Shown one piece after another: positions 10,224-20,800 of a stretch of 64,000 bases of DNA. The stretch lies in assembly GCA_937125455.1 (NCBI GenBank), contig CAKZLK010000033.1, positions 1 through 64,000 of the forward strand, given 5' to 3'. Position 1 is the first letter of the stretch, and the number at the start of each line of letters is the position of its first letter. The notes under the pieces are model-generated. The model did not search any database, was not told the origin of the DNA, and was given only the letters and a program-made list of their open reading frames with translations. Source of the DNA: an uncultured Aequorivita sp. GTDB taxonomy: Bacteria > Bacteroidota > Bacteroidia > Flavobacteriales > Flavobacteriaceae. Made by a program: the position numbers and the translations under genes.

Positions 10224-10742
10224 ATGCTGAAAAAAGTAAAACAACATTCATTAAAAAAGCATATTGAAAGAAATCTGTTGGATCGCGATTTTTCTAAGCG
10301 CAACGAGCCTTTAAAGTATTTGGGTTTTCTGGTAGACGAAACTTTTTTTGACGATTTTGAAATGCTTTACGAGTTTGGAAAGGAACTCGGCTTGCAGCGA
10401 AAAGATGTAAAACTTTTCACTTTTGTGGAAACACGCCGTAAAATTCCATCGCTTCGGCAAAATCAAGTAACCAATAAGGAGTTCAATTGGCGTGGCGAAA
10501 TCCACAACCAAAATGCAAAGGAGTTTCTTGATTTTTCGTTCGATGTACTTATAGGCTTATACAAGGGGAACCACAAATATTTGAGCGCAATGGTCGCTGA
10601 AAGCAATGCGAAATTTAAAATAGGTTTTAATGATGCGGATGAGCGGCTTTTCGATTTACTTATAACTGTTGATCTGCAGCAACCAGAAGCTTTGAAAAGT
10701 GAGGTAAAAAAATATTTGAAAATATTTAAAAAAATAGATTGA
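10224..10742 (+). CDS. Hypothetical protein, DUF6913-like
   Basis: 172 residues, soluble, charged, no signal peptide. It resembles the flavobacterial DUF6913 proteins found next to dapA; the function is unknown. Visible features are a basic N-terminus ([20 protein letters not shown]), a central [23 protein letters not shown] stretch, shown here in pieces: [12 protein letters not shown] and [19 protein letters not shown], and an acidic-basic tail. It ends 1 bp before dapA (stop 10740-10742, ATG 10744), so the two are almost certainly co-translated. Confidence 0.7.
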   Translation: MLKKVKQHSLKKHIERNLLDRDFSKRNEPLKYLGFLVDETFFDDFEMLYEFGKELGLQRKDVKLFTFVETRRKIPSLRQNQVTNKEFNWRGEIHNQNAKEFLDFSFDVLIGLYKGNHKYLSAMVAESNAKFKIGFNDADERLFDLLITVDLQQPEALKSEVKKYLKIFKKID

Positions 10743-10743
10743 T

Positions 10744-11619
10744 ATGAAAGAATTAATAGGAACGGGCGTAGCACTCATCACACCTTTTAAAAGTGATTTT
10801 TCTGTAGATGTGGAGGGATTAAAAAAAGTGGTTAATTTCAATATAGAAAATGGAATTGACTATTTAGTAGTTTTGGGAACAACCGCTGAGAGCGCAACAC
10901 TTTCAAAAGAAGAAAAGCAAGTTGTGATTGACACAATTGTTTCAACAAACAACGGTAGATTGCCTTTAGTTTTAGGGATTGGCGGCAATAACACACAGGA
11001 AGTGATTGCTGAAATGAAAACCCGTGACCTATCAGCCTTTACGGCTATCCTTTCTGTTTCGCCATACTATAACAAACCTACTCAAGAAGGTATTTATCAG
11101 CATTTTGCGGCAATTGCAAAGGCTGCTCCGTTGCCAATAATTCTATACAACGTTCCGGGCAGGACGGCTTCAAACATGCTTCCAGAAACGGTAATTCGTT
11201 TGGCGAATGATTTTAATAAAATCGTTGCAATTAAAGAAGCTGCCGGTGATATTGTACAAGCAATGCGATTGATTTCTGGCTGTCCGAAAGGTTTCTTAGT
11301 AATTTCGGGAGACGATATGATTACCTTACCAATGGTGCTTGCTGGTGGAGCAGGAGTGATTTCGGTTATAGGTGAGGGTTTTCCGAAGGAATTTTCAAAA
11401 ATGGTAAGGTTAGGTTTGGATAAAAAAGTTGACGAAGCCTATCAAATTCACTACAAAATAGCTCCAGCAATCGACTATATTTTTGCTGAAGGAAACCCTG
11501 CGGGAATAAAGACGGTTTTCAATTCTTTGGGGATCTGCGGTGATACCGTTAGACTTCCTTTGGTGGGAGTTAGCGATGGTTTGAGAGCCAAAATTGAGGC
11601 TTTTACCAAAAATTATTGA
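10744..11619 (+). CDS. dapA: 4-hydroxy-tetrahydrodipicolinate synthase DapA
   Basis: Condenses pyruvate with aspartate semialdehyde in the lysine/diaminopimelate pathway. 291 residues, a TIM barrel of normal size. The Schiff-base Lys164 lies in [10 protein letters not shown], the catalytic Tyr135 in ILYNVPGRT, and the substrate-binding GTTAES is at 45-50. It starts 1 bp after the DUF6913 gene. A stem-loop lies after it (11631-11660) but lacks a T-run. Confidence 0.95.
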   Translation: MKELIGTGVALITPFKSDFSVDVEGLKKVVNFNIENGIDYLVVLGTTAESATLSKEEKQVVIDTIVSTNNGRLPLVLGIGGNNTQEVIAEMKTRDLSAFTAILSVSPYYNKPTQEGIYQHFAAIAKAAPLPIILYNVPGRTASNMLPETVIRLANDFNKIVAIKEAAGDIVQAMRLISGCPKGFLVISGDDMITLPMVLAGGAGVISVIGEGFPKEFSKMVRLGLDKKVDEAYQIHYKIAPAIDYIFAEGNPAGIKTVFNSLGICGDTVRLPLVGVSDGLRAKIEAFTKNY

Positions 11620-11705
11620 AAACACACATTGCCTTTTGAAAGTTAAATTTTTCAAAAGGCTAGTAAACGATAGTCTTTAGCGCAATACTTTAGCCGAAGA
11701 ATAAG

Positions 11706-11737
11706 TTTGTTCAATCATGTTTAATTCCCTATTTTTG
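11706..11737 (+). promoter_or_regulatory. Promoter of bamD: TTTG (11706-11709) and TATTTTTG (11730-11737)
   Basis: A TTTG -33 element and a TAnnTTTG -7 element are separated by 20 nt, close to the Bacteroidota optimum. The ATG at 11742 follows the -7 box by exactly four bases (CACG), giving a predicted leaderless transcript; the alternative ATG at 11757 would have a 12-15 nt leader. Confidence 0.55.
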
Positions 11738-11741
11738 CACG

Positions 11742-12566
11742 ATGTTTTTTAAGCCCATGCGATTACCACTTTTTATTTTACTCTGCCTTACTATTGTTCT
11801 TTCATCCTGTAGCGAATACCAACGGGTACTTCGGAAGGATGATATGGGCAAAAAATTTGCTATGGCAGACTCGCTTTACAGTAAAGGCAAATACAGAAAA
11901 AGCCTTAAGTTGATGGAGCAGATAGTCCCTTCGTATCGAGGGAAGCCACAAGGTGAAAAGTTGATGTTTATCTACTCCAACACTTACTATAAGTTGGAAG
12001 ATTATTATTTGGCCGGTTATCAGTTTGAACGTTTCACACAAGCATATCCGCAAAGTGATAGTGTGGAAGTTGCATCATTAAAGGCCGCAAAAAGCTTTTA
12101 TCAACTTTCGCCAAGGTATTCGTTAGATCAAAAAGACACCTATAAGGCTTTGGAAAAACTTCAAGAGTTTATTAATCGTTACCCTAATTCCGATAAAAGA
12201 ACCGAGGCAAACACTCTTGTTGCGGAACTACGTGAAAAGCTGGAAACAAAAGAATACGAAACGGCAAAGCAATATTTGCATGTTGAAGATTACAAGGCTG
12301 CTATTGGTGCTTTTGATAATTTTATAACTGACAATCCAGGTTCCCATTATAGAAAAGATGCATTTTACGGAAGATTTGTTGCTGCCTATAAATTGGCTAT
12401 CAACAGTATCCCGAGATTGGTTCAGGAACGCTTGGTTACCGCAAAAGGATATTACAATAATTTTATGAAATATTACAAGGATACAGAACTCGCTCCCGAT
12501 GCAACAGCGATATATCAGGATATTGAGAGCAGAACTGTAACCACAGAAAAAGAACCCACTAGTTAA
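11742..12566 (+). CDS. bamD: Outer membrane assembly lipoprotein BamD
   Basis: A lipoprotein of the BAM complex that folds outer-membrane beta-barrels. 274 residues. The N-terminus is a lipoprotein signal with lipobox LSSC (Cys23 from this start), then TPR-type helices rich in Y/F/A (YSKGKYRKSLKLMEQIV, YLAGYQFERFTQAYPQS, LQEFINRYPNSDKR), the YfiO/BamD pattern. Two starts are possible: ATG 11742 (supported by the promoter spacing) and ATG 11757 (MRLPLFILL), which gives a more compact signal. It begins a bamD-rpoZ-coaBC-porD run. Confidence 0.9.
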   Translation: MFFKPMRLPLFILLCLTIVLSSCSEYQRVLRKDDMGKKFAMADSLYSKGKYRKSLKLMEQIVPSYRGKPQGEKLMFIYSNTYYKLEDYYLAGYQFERFTQAYPQSDSVEVASLKAAKSFYQLSPRYSLDQKDTYKALEKLQEFINRYPNSDKRTEANTLVAELREKLETKEYETAKQYLHVEDYKAAIGAFDNFITDNPGSHYRKDAFYGRFVAAYKLAINSIPRLVQERLVTAKGYYNNFMKYYKDTELAPDATAIYQDIESRTVTTEKEPTS

Positions 12567-12576
12567 TTAATTTATT

Positions 12577-12906
12577 ATGGATATTAAAAATTCAGAAGCA
12601 CCCATCAACACCGTTACTCTTGACAAGAACTTGATAGATGCGCCAACAAACAATATTTACGAAGCTATTTCAATTATTTCTAAAAGAGCTTCGCAAATAA
12701 ATGGTGATATCAAAAAAGAATTGCTTGAAAAACTTGATGAATTCGCAACCTATAACGATAGCTTGGAAGAAATTTTTGAAAACAAAGAACAAATTGAGGT
12801 TTCAAAATTCTATGAAAGACTTCCAAAACCACACGCTTTGGCTGTACAGGAATGGTTGGAAAACAAGATCTACTACAGAAACACTGCGGACGAAGTAGTA
12901 GAATAA
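12577..12906 (+). CDS. rpoZ: RNA polymerase omega subunit, Bacteroidota type
   Basis: 109 residues resembling the RpoZ/Rpb6-like protein of Flavobacteriia. The region NNIYEAISIISKRASQI matches the omega signature of alpha 1-2, followed by a charged helix and a tail (VSKFYERLPKPHALAVQEWL) that is conserved only in this phylum. It stabilises the beta' subunit. It sits 10 bp after bamD and before coaBC, the usual flavobacterial order. Confidence 0.88.
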   Translation: MDIKNSEAPINTVTLDKNLIDAPTNNIYEAISIISKRASQINGDIKKELLEKLDEFATYNDSLEEIFENKEQIEVSKFYERLPKPHALAVQEWLENKIYYRNTADEVVE

Positions 12907-12977
12907 ATAGGCTTCCTAAAACCCCAATAGGGGTGTGGAATATACCTAACTGAATACTGACAACTTAAAACTGAAAC

Positions 12978-14204
12978 ATGTCTGTTTTGAACGGGAAAAA
13001 TATCTTGCTTGGCGTTACCGGCGGGATTGCCGCGTACAAAGCAGCTTTTTTAGTTAGGCTTTTAGTGAAAAAGGGAGCCAGCGTAAAAGTTGTGATGACT
13101 CATTCAGCTAAAGAATTTGTTACACCACTGACGCTTTCAACGCTCTCAAAAAATGAAGTATTTTCTTCCTTTACAAATGAAGATAAAGACCCCGATAGCC
13201 ATCGGGAGCCTCAATGGAACAATCATGTTGAGTTGGCACTTTGGGCAGATTTGCTTTTAATAGCTCCAGCTACCGCAAACACACTTTCTAAAATGGCAAG
13301 TGGCACTTGCGACAATCTTTTATTGGCGTGTTATCTTTCTGCAAAATGTCCTGTTTACTATGCACCGGCGATGGATTTGGACATGTACAAACATCCAACA
13401 ACTGCAGAGACTTTTGAAAAGTTGAATAGCTTCGGAAACGTTCAGATTCCAGCAGCTTTTGGGGAATTGGCAAGTGGATTGACTGGGCAGGGCAGAATGG
13501 CGGAGCCTGAAGACATTGTTTCCTTTTTGGAAAATGATATTCTTAAAAATCTTCCACTGCGCGGCAAGAAATTTTTAATTACCGCTGGTCCAACATATGA
13601 GGCTATTGATCCCGTTCGCTTTATTGGAAACCATTCCAGCGGAAAAATGGGTTATGCAATAGCAGAAACTGCTGCACAACTTGGTGCTGAGGTTATTCTA
13701 ATTTCCGGTCCGGTAAGTTTAAAACTTGAAAATGATTTTATTAAACTGGTGCGCGTCACTTCCGCAGCAGAAATGTATAAAGCTGCCCACACATATTTTA
13801 ATGAATGTAATGTTGCCATTTTAAGCGCAGCGGTTGCCGATTATCGCCCTTCGGAAGTAGCTAGGGAAAAGATAAAGAAGAAAGACGAAGATCTTACACT
13901 TCAACTTACAAAAACAAAGGATATTCTCTCCTCATTGGGGAAAATTAAGCAGCAGCAATTCTTGGTTGGTTTTGCATTGGAAACTGAAAACGAAGAAGAA
14001 AATGCAAAATTGAAACTCAAAAAAAAGAATTTAGATTTAATTGTGTTAAATTCGCTTCGGGACAAAGGCGCGGGTTTTCAAACCGACACCAATAAGATTA
14101 CTTTAATTGACAAAGACAATAAAACCTTTGCTTTTCCTGTTAAACCTAAAAAAGAAGTAGCAAAAGATATTTTAGAATATATTATAGAACAGACAAATGC
14201 GTAA
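12978..14204 (+). CDS. coaBC: Phosphopantothenoylcysteine decarboxylase / phosphopantothenate-cysteine ligase CoaBC
   Basis: Two consecutive coenzyme A steps in one 408-residue protein. The N-terminal flavin decarboxylase (1-190) has GVTGGIAAYKAAFLVRLL, the catalytic His in WNNHVELALWADLLLIAPA and PAMDLDMYKHP. The C-terminal CoaB domain has TAGPTYEAIDPVRFIGNHSS and AAVADYRP. Odd: between TNED and QWNNHVEL it carries an extra charged stretch (KDPDSHREP) encoded by a palindrome, CCCGATAGCCATCGGG (13191-13206). The 3' end overlaps the next gene by 8 bp. Confidence 0.95.
   Translation: MSVLNGKNILLGVTGGIAAYKAAFLVRLLVKKGASVKVVMTHSAKEFVTPLTLSTLSKNEVFSSFTNEDKDPDSHREPQWNNHVELALWADLLLIAPATANTLSKMASGTCDNLLLACYLSAKCPVYYAPAMDLDMYKHPTTAETFEKLNSFGNVQIPAAFGELASGLTGQGRMAEPEDIVSFLENDILKNLPLRGKKFLITAGPTYEAIDPVRFIGNHSSGKMGYAIAETAAQLGAEVILISGPVSLKLENDFIKLVRVTSAAEMYKAAHTYFNECNVAILSAAVADYRPSEVAREKIKKKDEDLTLQLTKTKDILSSLGKIKQQQFLVGFALETENEEENAKLKLKKKNLDLIVLNSLRDKGAGFQTDTNKITLIDKDNKTFAFPVKPKKEVAKDILEYIIEQTNA
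13191..13206. repeat. Palindrome inside coaBC
   Basis: CCCGAT-AGCC-ATCGGG has 6-bp perfect arms and resembles a palindromic repeat I recall as common in flavobacterial genomes. Here it lies in frame inside coaBC and encodes residues that look extra relative to the family. No second copy was spotted in this window. Confidence 0.45.
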
Positions 14205-15087
14205 AATTTTACTTTTCTTACTATGTGTAACAGCTGTGTTTTCTGCACAAGCCCAAGAACTCAATTGTACCATTTCCATTGATGCTGAACAAACAGGACA
14301 GCCCAATTTGCAGATATTCAGAACTCTGGAAACCCAGTTGCGTGAATTTGTGAACACTACGAAATGGACTGACAAAGAGTATAAAAACCAGGAACGCATA
14401 GACTGTAATATGAGTATGGTAATCAGTAAATATGACGGCGATACTTTTACGGCAACACTCCAGATCCAAGCTTCACGCCCAGTTTTTGATTCAACTTATG
14501 ATAGTCCAACGTATAACTATTATGACAAGCAAGTGAGTTTCAATTATAAGGAATTTGAGCCGTTAACTTTTAATATAAACAGTTTTGGCTCTAACTTAGT
14601 TTCTGTTGTAGCTTTTCACGTTTATACTATTCTCGGATTAGATGCTGATACCTACGTTTTGAATGGAGGCTCAGAGTATTTTGAAATTGCAAAGCAGATA
14701 ACAAACACCGCCGCCTCCAGTAATTATTCAGGATGGAAAGCTACAGATGGTAACCAGTCTAGGTTTCGTTATAATGATGCTTTGGTTTCTTCAGTTTATA
14801 AGGAATTTCATGACGTAATGTACCAATACCATCGTGATGGATTGGATATTATGGCCTCAGACCAAAAGAAAGCTAAACAAGAAATAGCTGCAGCAATCAA
14901 TAAATTGAAAGGTATAAATGACAGGCGTCCAAACTCTTTTTTGGTCCGTACTTTTTTTGATGCCAAAAGCGATGAAATACAAGCAATCTTTAGTGGCGGT
15001 CCACAGGTAGATATTACAAAATTAGTTGAAAATCTAAATAGATTGGCTCCCACAAAAAGAAGTAATTGGTCTGAAATCAAGTTTTAG
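14197..15087 (+). CDS. porD: DUF4835 family protein, PorD-like T9SS factor
   Basis: 296 residues with a signal peptide (MRKILLFLLCVTAVFSAQAQ, cut after AQA). It matches the DUF4835 family, whose Porphyromonas gingivalis member PorD is required for type IX secretion or gliding. Visible motifs include RIDCNMSMVISKYDGDTF, ASRPVFDSTYDSPTYNYYD and FEPLTFNINSFGSNLVSVVA. Periplasmic or outer-membrane associated. The start overlaps coaBC by 8 bp. The link to the secreted T9SS cargo at 17.8-29.2 kb is functional rather than operonic. Confidence 0.85.
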   Translation: MRKILLFLLCVTAVFSAQAQELNCTISIDAEQTGQPNLQIFRTLETQLREFVNTTKWTDKEYKNQERIDCNMSMVISKYDGDTFTATLQIQASRPVFDSTYDSPTYNYYDKQVSFNYKEFEPLTFNINSFGSNLVSVVAFHVYTILGLDADTYVLNGGSEYFEIAKQITNTAASSNYSGWKATDGNQSRFRYNDALVSSVYKEFHDVMYQYHRDGLDIMASDQKKAKQEIAAAINKLKGINDRRPNSFLVRTFFDAKSDEIQAIFSGGPQVDITKLVENLNRLAPTKRSNWSEIKF

Positions 15088-15160
15088 AATTTCTTGAACT
15101 TGCTTAGACCAATCAATATCTTTCCCTTAAATTTAAAGGTCTAAAACTTAATCTCTAAAA

Positions 15161-16813
15161 GTGATAACAATCCTCGCCATAAAGAACTATGCGCTTATTG
15201 AAGATATCCGTGTGGAATTTAATGAGGGTTTGACCATTATTACAGGGGAAACAGGCGCCGGAAAATCAATACTTTTAGGTGCGCTGGGACTTCTATTGGG
15301 AAAAAGGGCAGATTTAAGTAGTGTTAAAGACGCCTCAAAAAAATGTGTGGTTGAAGGTCATTTTTCCATTGAAAATTATGGGTTGCAGACTGTTTTTGAA
15401 GAAAATGATTTGGACTATGAACCACATACAATTATCCGTCGTGAAATTTTGTCTGGCGGAAAATCCCGGGCTTTTGTGAACGACACTCCCGTTGCGCTAT
15501 CTCAACTTCAATCCCTTTCGCCATACTTAATAGACGTACACAGTCAGAACGAAACTTTGGAAGTGGTTTCTGAAAACTTTCAAATGGAAGTCATTGATGC
15601 CTTGGCGGAAAATAATGAATTATTGAAAATTTATCAAGCACAATTTGAGGATTTCAAAATTGTTTCAGAAAAACTTTCCGCACTAATATTAGAAAAAGAG
15701 GCGGCTTCCAAGGAATTGGATTACAACACATTTCTCTATAATGAACTTCAGCAAGCTGGATTAAGAAAACTAAACCAAAAAGAACTTGAAGAAACATACG
15801 AAACGCTAAATAATGCCGAGGCAATTCAGGAGTCGCTTTCAAATGTAAACAAGCTATTGGATGAGGAACAAATAGGAAGTTTACAAACGGCAAAAGAAGC
15901 GCGACTTGTTTTGGGAAAGATCAAAGACTTCTCAAAAAATTTTGAAGATCTTTGGACGCGTTTGAATAGTGTTATCATTGAAATGGAAGACATTTCAAAT
16001 GAAGTAAGCAATATGGCAGAAAAAATTGAAGCCGACCCCGAAACGCTTTTTCAAGTAAACGAAAAACTGCAGGCACTCTATAAACTTCAGCAAAAGCATG
16101 CGGTTTCCACAGTTTTAGAATTGATTGAAATTGAAGATAAACTTGAAGAAAAAGTAAGTGCCACTTTAGGATTGGACGATCAAATTAAGAATCTGGAAAA
16201 ACAAAAAAACATATTCCGAGAAAATACATTGAAAACAGCCGTAAAGCTCCATGATAAAAGAGAAGGAATTATTCCAGTGCTTAAAAAAAAGCTTGAGGAA
16301 ACACTTTTGCCTTTAGGTTTGCCAAATGCTCAATTCAAATTTGAGCTTTCAACTTCTGAAAATTTCACAAACAATGGAACGGATACATTGCAATTGTTGT
16401 TCACGGCAAACAAAGGGTTAGCATTCGGTCCGTTAAAGAAAGTAGCTTCAGGTGGCGAAATGAGCCGAATTATGCTAGCTATAAAAGCAGTTTTAGCCGA
16501 ATATAAAAAATTACCGACCATAGTTTTTGATGAAATAGACACGGGCGTTTCGGGTGAAATTGCAAATAAAATGGCTGCTATAATGCACAAGATGAGTAAG
16601 TCCATGCAGTTGTTGAGCATTACACATTTACCACAGATTGCAGCAAAAGGAGACCATCATATAAAAGTTTATAAAGAGGATATTAATGATGTTACTGCCA
16701 CCCATTTAAGGGTTTTGGCAGGAGAAGAGCGAATTTTTGAAATAGCACAGATGATTGGAGGCAAAAATGTTTCGGAAGCGGCAATAGCGAATGCTAAGGA
16801 ATTATTGAATTAA
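15161..16813 (+). CDS. recN: DNA repair protein RecN
   Basis: An SMC-like ATPase for double-strand break repair. 550 residues: N-terminal Walker A GETGAGKS (about 29-36), long central helices consistent with an antiparallel coiled coil (about 150-360), then the ABC signature VASGGEMSRIMLAIKAVLA and Walker B TIVFDEIDTGVSGEIA. The GTG start at 15161 gives MITILAIKNYALIEDI, the usual N-terminus. Spacers on both sides are about 70 bp, so it may be its own unit. Confidence 0.95.
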   Translation: MITILAIKNYALIEDIRVEFNEGLTIITGETGAGKSILLGALGLLLGKRADLSSVKDASKKCVVEGHFSIENYGLQTVFEENDLDYEPHTIIRREILSGGKSRAFVNDTPVALSQLQSLSPYLIDVHSQNETLEVVSENFQMEVIDALAENNELLKIYQAQFEDFKIVSEKLSALILEKEAASKELDYNTFLYNELQQAGLRKLNQKELEETYETLNNAEAIQESLSNVNKLLDEEQIGSLQTAKEARLVLGKIKDFSKNFEDLWTRLNSVIIEMEDISNEVSNMAEKIEADPETLFQVNEKLQALYKLQQKHAVSTVLELIEIEDKLEEKVSATLGLDDQIKNLEKQKNIFRENTLKTAVKLHDKREGIIPVLKKKLEETLLPLGLPNAQFKFELSTSENFTNNGTDTLQLLFTANKGLAFGPLKKVASGGEMSRIMLAIKAVLAEYKKLPTIVFDEIDTGVSGEIANKMAAIMHKMSKSMQLLSITHLPQIAAKGDHHIKVYKEDINDVTATHLRVLAGEERIFEIAQMIGGKNVSEAAIANAKELLN

Positions 16814-16884
16814 AATGTATCTTTACTTTATCAATTTAAATTTGAAAACCAAAAATCTATTCAACCATAAAAATAAATTAAAAC

Positions 16885-17703
16885 ATGTCTTATAATTTAC
16901 TAAAAGGAAAACGAGGAATCATTTTTGGGGCATTAGATGAAAATTCCATTGCCTGGAAAACTGCGGAGCGTGTCCATGAAGAAGGTGGAAAGTTTATACT
17001 GACCAATGCACCAATAGCCCTTAGAATGGGTCAAATAAAAGAATTAGCTGAAAAGACTAATTCTGAAGTTGTTCCTGCAGATGCCACAAGCATTGAAGAT
17101 CTGGAAAATTTGGTAGCTAAAGCAACAGAAATATTGGGAGGTAAACTGGATTTTGTGCTGCATTCCATAGGTATGTCTGTAAACGTTCGTAAGGGCAATC
17201 ATTACACCAATCAGAATTACGACTTTACACATAAAGGTTGGGATATTTCTGCGGTTTCCTTTCATAAAACGATGCAAGTGCTTTATCAAAAAGATGCCAT
17301 GAACGAGTGGGGGAGTATCATTGCGCTAACTTATATGGCTTCACAACGTGTGTTCCCGGATTATAACGATATGGCTGATAATAAGGCTTATTTAGAGAGC
17401 ATCGCACGCAGTTTTGGATATTTCTTTGGAAGAGATAAAAAGGTTCGTGTGAATACTATTTCGCAGTCCCCAACACCAACAACAGCTGGACAAGGCGTTA
17501 AAGGTTTTGATGGCTTTATAAGTTATGCTGAAAAAATGTCACCTTTGGGCAATGCTACTGCATTGGATTGTGCAAACTATACGGTTGCAATGTTCAGTGA
17601 TCTTACAAAACGTGTAACACTTCAGAATTTGTATAATGACGGTGGCTTTTCAAATATGGGTGTGAGTGATGCTGTAATGGAAGCTTTTGTAGAAGGAAAA
17701 TAA
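16885..17703 (+). CDS. fabI: Enoyl-[acyl-carrier-protein] reductase FabI
   Basis: Reduces enoyl-ACP in fatty acid elongation. A 272-residue SDR protein. N-terminus KGKRGIIFGALDENSIAWK is the FabI-type nucleotide site; the catalytic Tyr-x6-Lys is YNDMADNK (in QRVFPDYNDMADNKAYLES), typical of FabI rather than classical SDRs with Tyr-x3-Lys; VNTISQSPTPTTAG follows. Followed by a good terminator at 17733-17764. Confidence 0.9.
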   Translation: MSYNLLKGKRGIIFGALDENSIAWKTAERVHEEGGKFILTNAPIALRMGQIKELAEKTNSEVVPADATSIEDLENLVAKATEILGGKLDFVLHSIGMSVNVRKGNHYTNQNYDFTHKGWDISAVSFHKTMQVLYQKDAMNEWGSIIALTYMASQRVFPDYNDMADNKAYLESIARSFGYFFGRDKKVRVNTISQSPTPTTAGQGVKGFDGFISYAEKMSPLGNATALDCANYTVAMFSDLTKRVTLQNLYNDGGFSNMGVSDAVMEAFVEGK

Positions 17704-17732
17704 AATTTTAATCAATTTTTTTAATACGTAAA

Positions 17733-17764
17733 ACCTACCCAATTATTTGGGTGGGTTTTTTTTT
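17733..17764 (+). terminator. Terminator after fabI
   Basis: The stem ACCTACCCAA (17733-17742) pairs with TTGGGTGGGT (17747-17756, one G-U) around a TTAT loop, followed by a run of eight or more T. Confidence 0.8.
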
Positions 17765-17795
17765 GGGCATGTTGATAAACTAGTTATGGTATTTG

Positions 17796-17826
17796 TTTGT
17801 TATTAACAATTTTTTAGATACTTTTA
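17796..17826 (+). promoter_or_regulatory. Promoter of the first T9SS cargo gene: TTTG-N19-TACTTTTA
   Basis: TTTG at 17796-17799 and TACTTTTA at 17819-17826 are separated by exactly 19 nt. The -7 box ends in A instead of the usual G. The same layout precedes the next two cargo genes. It lies 29 nt before ATG 17856, which also supports that start over the upstream in-frame ATG 17793. Confidence 0.55.
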
Positions 17827-17855
17827 AGGGATTATTAACTAAAATTTATCAAATT

Positions 17856-20800
17856 ATGAAAAGAAGTACTATTATTGGGTGCTTCGTCGGTTTGCTTGCA
17901 CTCACGATGAATGCCCAAGAAGCAAAACCTTCTACTTCGCAGTCCGATACCGGGACGACGATTGTGGAGGCGCAAAAAAAGCCTGCCGCTTCCATCCAGG
18001 AGTTGCTTGCGAGGTATCAGAATATCGGCAATCAGTCGGGGTCGATTTCTGAATATTTTTCAAAAGAGGAGCAGCAGATGCTGCATTCCTACTTCAGTAA
18101 CCAAAGGTCTGCAAAGTCTAATACGACTATACAGGGGGTTGGCAACAAAAATACCGCAAAACCTATATCAGCAGCCGAAATAAATAGCGGAGTTGCAAAG
18201 AATGAGCAATACATTCCTTTGTTTGTAGCTTCTAGCCACAAAGACAATTCTGAAGAGGCAAGAGAGATTGTTGTTTCTCCAGAGAATAGAGCTACTATGA
18301 AACAACATGCTCCATTATTTTTGGCTCCCTTAGCTCTTACTGCTGAGGAAGAAGCAGAAATTTTAGCTGCAACTCAACAAAGTGCTAAATCAAGTATTGT
18401 AAATAGTACAGTGACCCGCAACAGAACAATTCTTTCTGATATTATTCCAGCTGCGGGAGCTACCGAGACTTTTACTCCATCTGTTGGGGATCACTTTTTT
18501 GATACAGGCGGCCCCGGTGGTGGCGGTTTAAATGCAGGGGGTGGGCCAGGTACTGAACTGCCAGGTAATTATTTAAACTGTTCTTGTGTTACAGTGTCAA
18601 CTTTAGCAGGTGTAACTGAAATAGAATTTTCCGTATTTGAGGTTTTTGGAAATTTTGACTGGTTAAAAGTGTATGATGGGACAGATACTTCTGGTACTGT
18701 TTTGTATGATAGCAATACAAATTCTGATACAGATACATTTGCAGGAATGGTAGCATTAAACGGTTCTGGAGTATTTACTGGGACTTCTGGCAATATAACC
18801 TTTGAATTTAATGCTACTGGTGTTGTTGACCATACAGGTTGGGATGTTGAAATTCTAGCTGCTGGTGGTGGCGGAGGCGGTAGCACCTGTTCGCAAAGCC
18901 ATCCTTTTGGTGCAGCAGCAGCAGGAGGTTCTGGTTCTTCTGTAGATTCAGATTTTAAAACTGCTTCAGACATCGTTGTTGCAGCAGGGGAAGATTTCAC
19001 TTTAGACACTATTGAGGTTCCTTTCCTTACATTTGCTCCAAACGATCCTCCAACAATTGCAAATATTGTGTATCACGAAGATGCTGCTGGCTTACCAGGA
19101 GCTGTTATAGGTAGCGAGACCGTTGTACCCACAATATTGAGTTCTACTCCTTGGGCTAACCCAGTTGCCATTCAATTTATGACCAGTTTGGCGGTAACTC
19201 CTTTCACTTTTGCTGGTGACGCTGGTTCCGATACTACCTACTGGATAGAAATAAGTATGGGTACAGCAACCAACCAAGCAACTGTTTTCTGGGAATACTC
19301 AAATGATATTCCTGTAGAGGGGCAACCAAAAGTTCAGTTTGATGCTACTGTGGGAACATGGAGTGTTCAAGACCCAACCCAAGAAGTAATATATACTTAT
19401 AGTGGTAACTGCGAGCCGATTGGCGGCGGTGGCGGGTCTGCTTGTAGCCAGGACAACCCTGGCAATTCTTTTGAGAACGCATATTATAGCTCAACAGGTC
19501 CTACAGCACCTGCACAGGTTGTTTCTGGAGATATAACAGTACAGGCCGATACCGATTTTAGCTTCGAAAGCATTGCTGCAAATATTTGGACCACAGGTGG
19601 TCAGACCGTAGTTTCGGCAGATATTATTGTTTATAATGATAATGCTGGACTTCCAGACCCTGGTTCTATCGTATCCTCCCAACTCGGTGTTGTACCAACT
19701 TCACAAACTTTATTAGGTACTGCCTTTGGGTTTGATGTTTATGATGAAGCATTTGATTTAACTCCAGTTGCATTGCCAGGGCAGGCTGGTGTGTCAACCA
19801 CTTATTGGGTTAGTATCTATCTTACCGTTACTACCGGTGCTGAAGGATTATGGGAAGTCAGTTCATTGTCCGTACAAGGTAATCCTGTTTCATTCTCAGC
19901 AGACAGTGGTGCTACTTGGAATGTAGTAACAGGTCAAGACCTTGTTTATACTTTTAGTGGAGAATGTACGCCAATTGGCGGCGGAGGCGGCATGCTCGAT
20001 ACTGCCTACGGAGTGAATAATAGTAATTTGGAACTTATTGGTTTCCCAGTGACTGATCCATCAACTGTTGAGGTATTTGGGGATTCACCAATAACAGATC
20101 CTGCTCTTTTTGAAAATGCCGGTGCAATTGATCCTGCAAATCCAACTACTGGTTATGTTTTAGATAATGGCGGTAACTTTTATTCTTTTGATGTTGCCTC
20201 GGGTTTTTATACTTCATTAGGAAGTATTCCTGGTGACTGGGTAGGTATGGAGTTTGATCAATCTACTGGTATTTTATATGCTATTGCTGGTGCAGATCTT
20301 TACACTATAGATCCAGTTGCTGTTACTGCTACCTTGGTGGGGGCAACAGGTATTAATCCGGGTGATCTTCCAATCGCGCTTGCCATTGACGCATCCGGTG
20401 TTGGTTATACCTATGAGATAGTAACTGACAATCTATATTCTATAGATCTTGCTACTGCTACAGCAACACTTATTGGTAATATTGGTTTTGATGCTAATTT
20501 TGGTCAAGGTATGTGTTATGATCCAACAACAGATATGGTTTATATGGCTGCTTTCAATTTTGCTACATTTGCCGCTGAATGGCGATCTGTAGATGTTTCA
20601 ACTGGAACTACTTCTTTAATAGGTCCAATTGTTAGTACTGCTGCAACCACTCAAGTTGCTTGGGTTTCAATAGGCGAAACATTACCTCCTCCAGCATGTC
20701 CTGAGCCAACAAACTTAACGGTTACAAACATTGGTGCAACTTCAGCTGATCTTTCTTGGGATGCAGAACCAAATGCAAGTAGTGGCTATATCTGGTATGT

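Noticed and set aside
11631-11660. Stem-loop GCCTTTTGAAA...TTTCAAAAGGC after dapA as a terminator
   Set aside because: Good stem, but followed by TAGTAAACG with no T-run, so it was not called a terminator.
12907-12977. Small hairpin (CCCC AATA GGGG) between rpoZ and coaBC
   Set aside because: Four to five base pairs only and no T-run; an operon-internal spacer without clear function.
18569-19009. Long minus-strand ORF (146 codons) opposite the first cargo gene
   Set aside because: It is the antisense shadow of a biased, GC-richer coding region; low-complexity Pro/Ser/Val sequence with no start signals.
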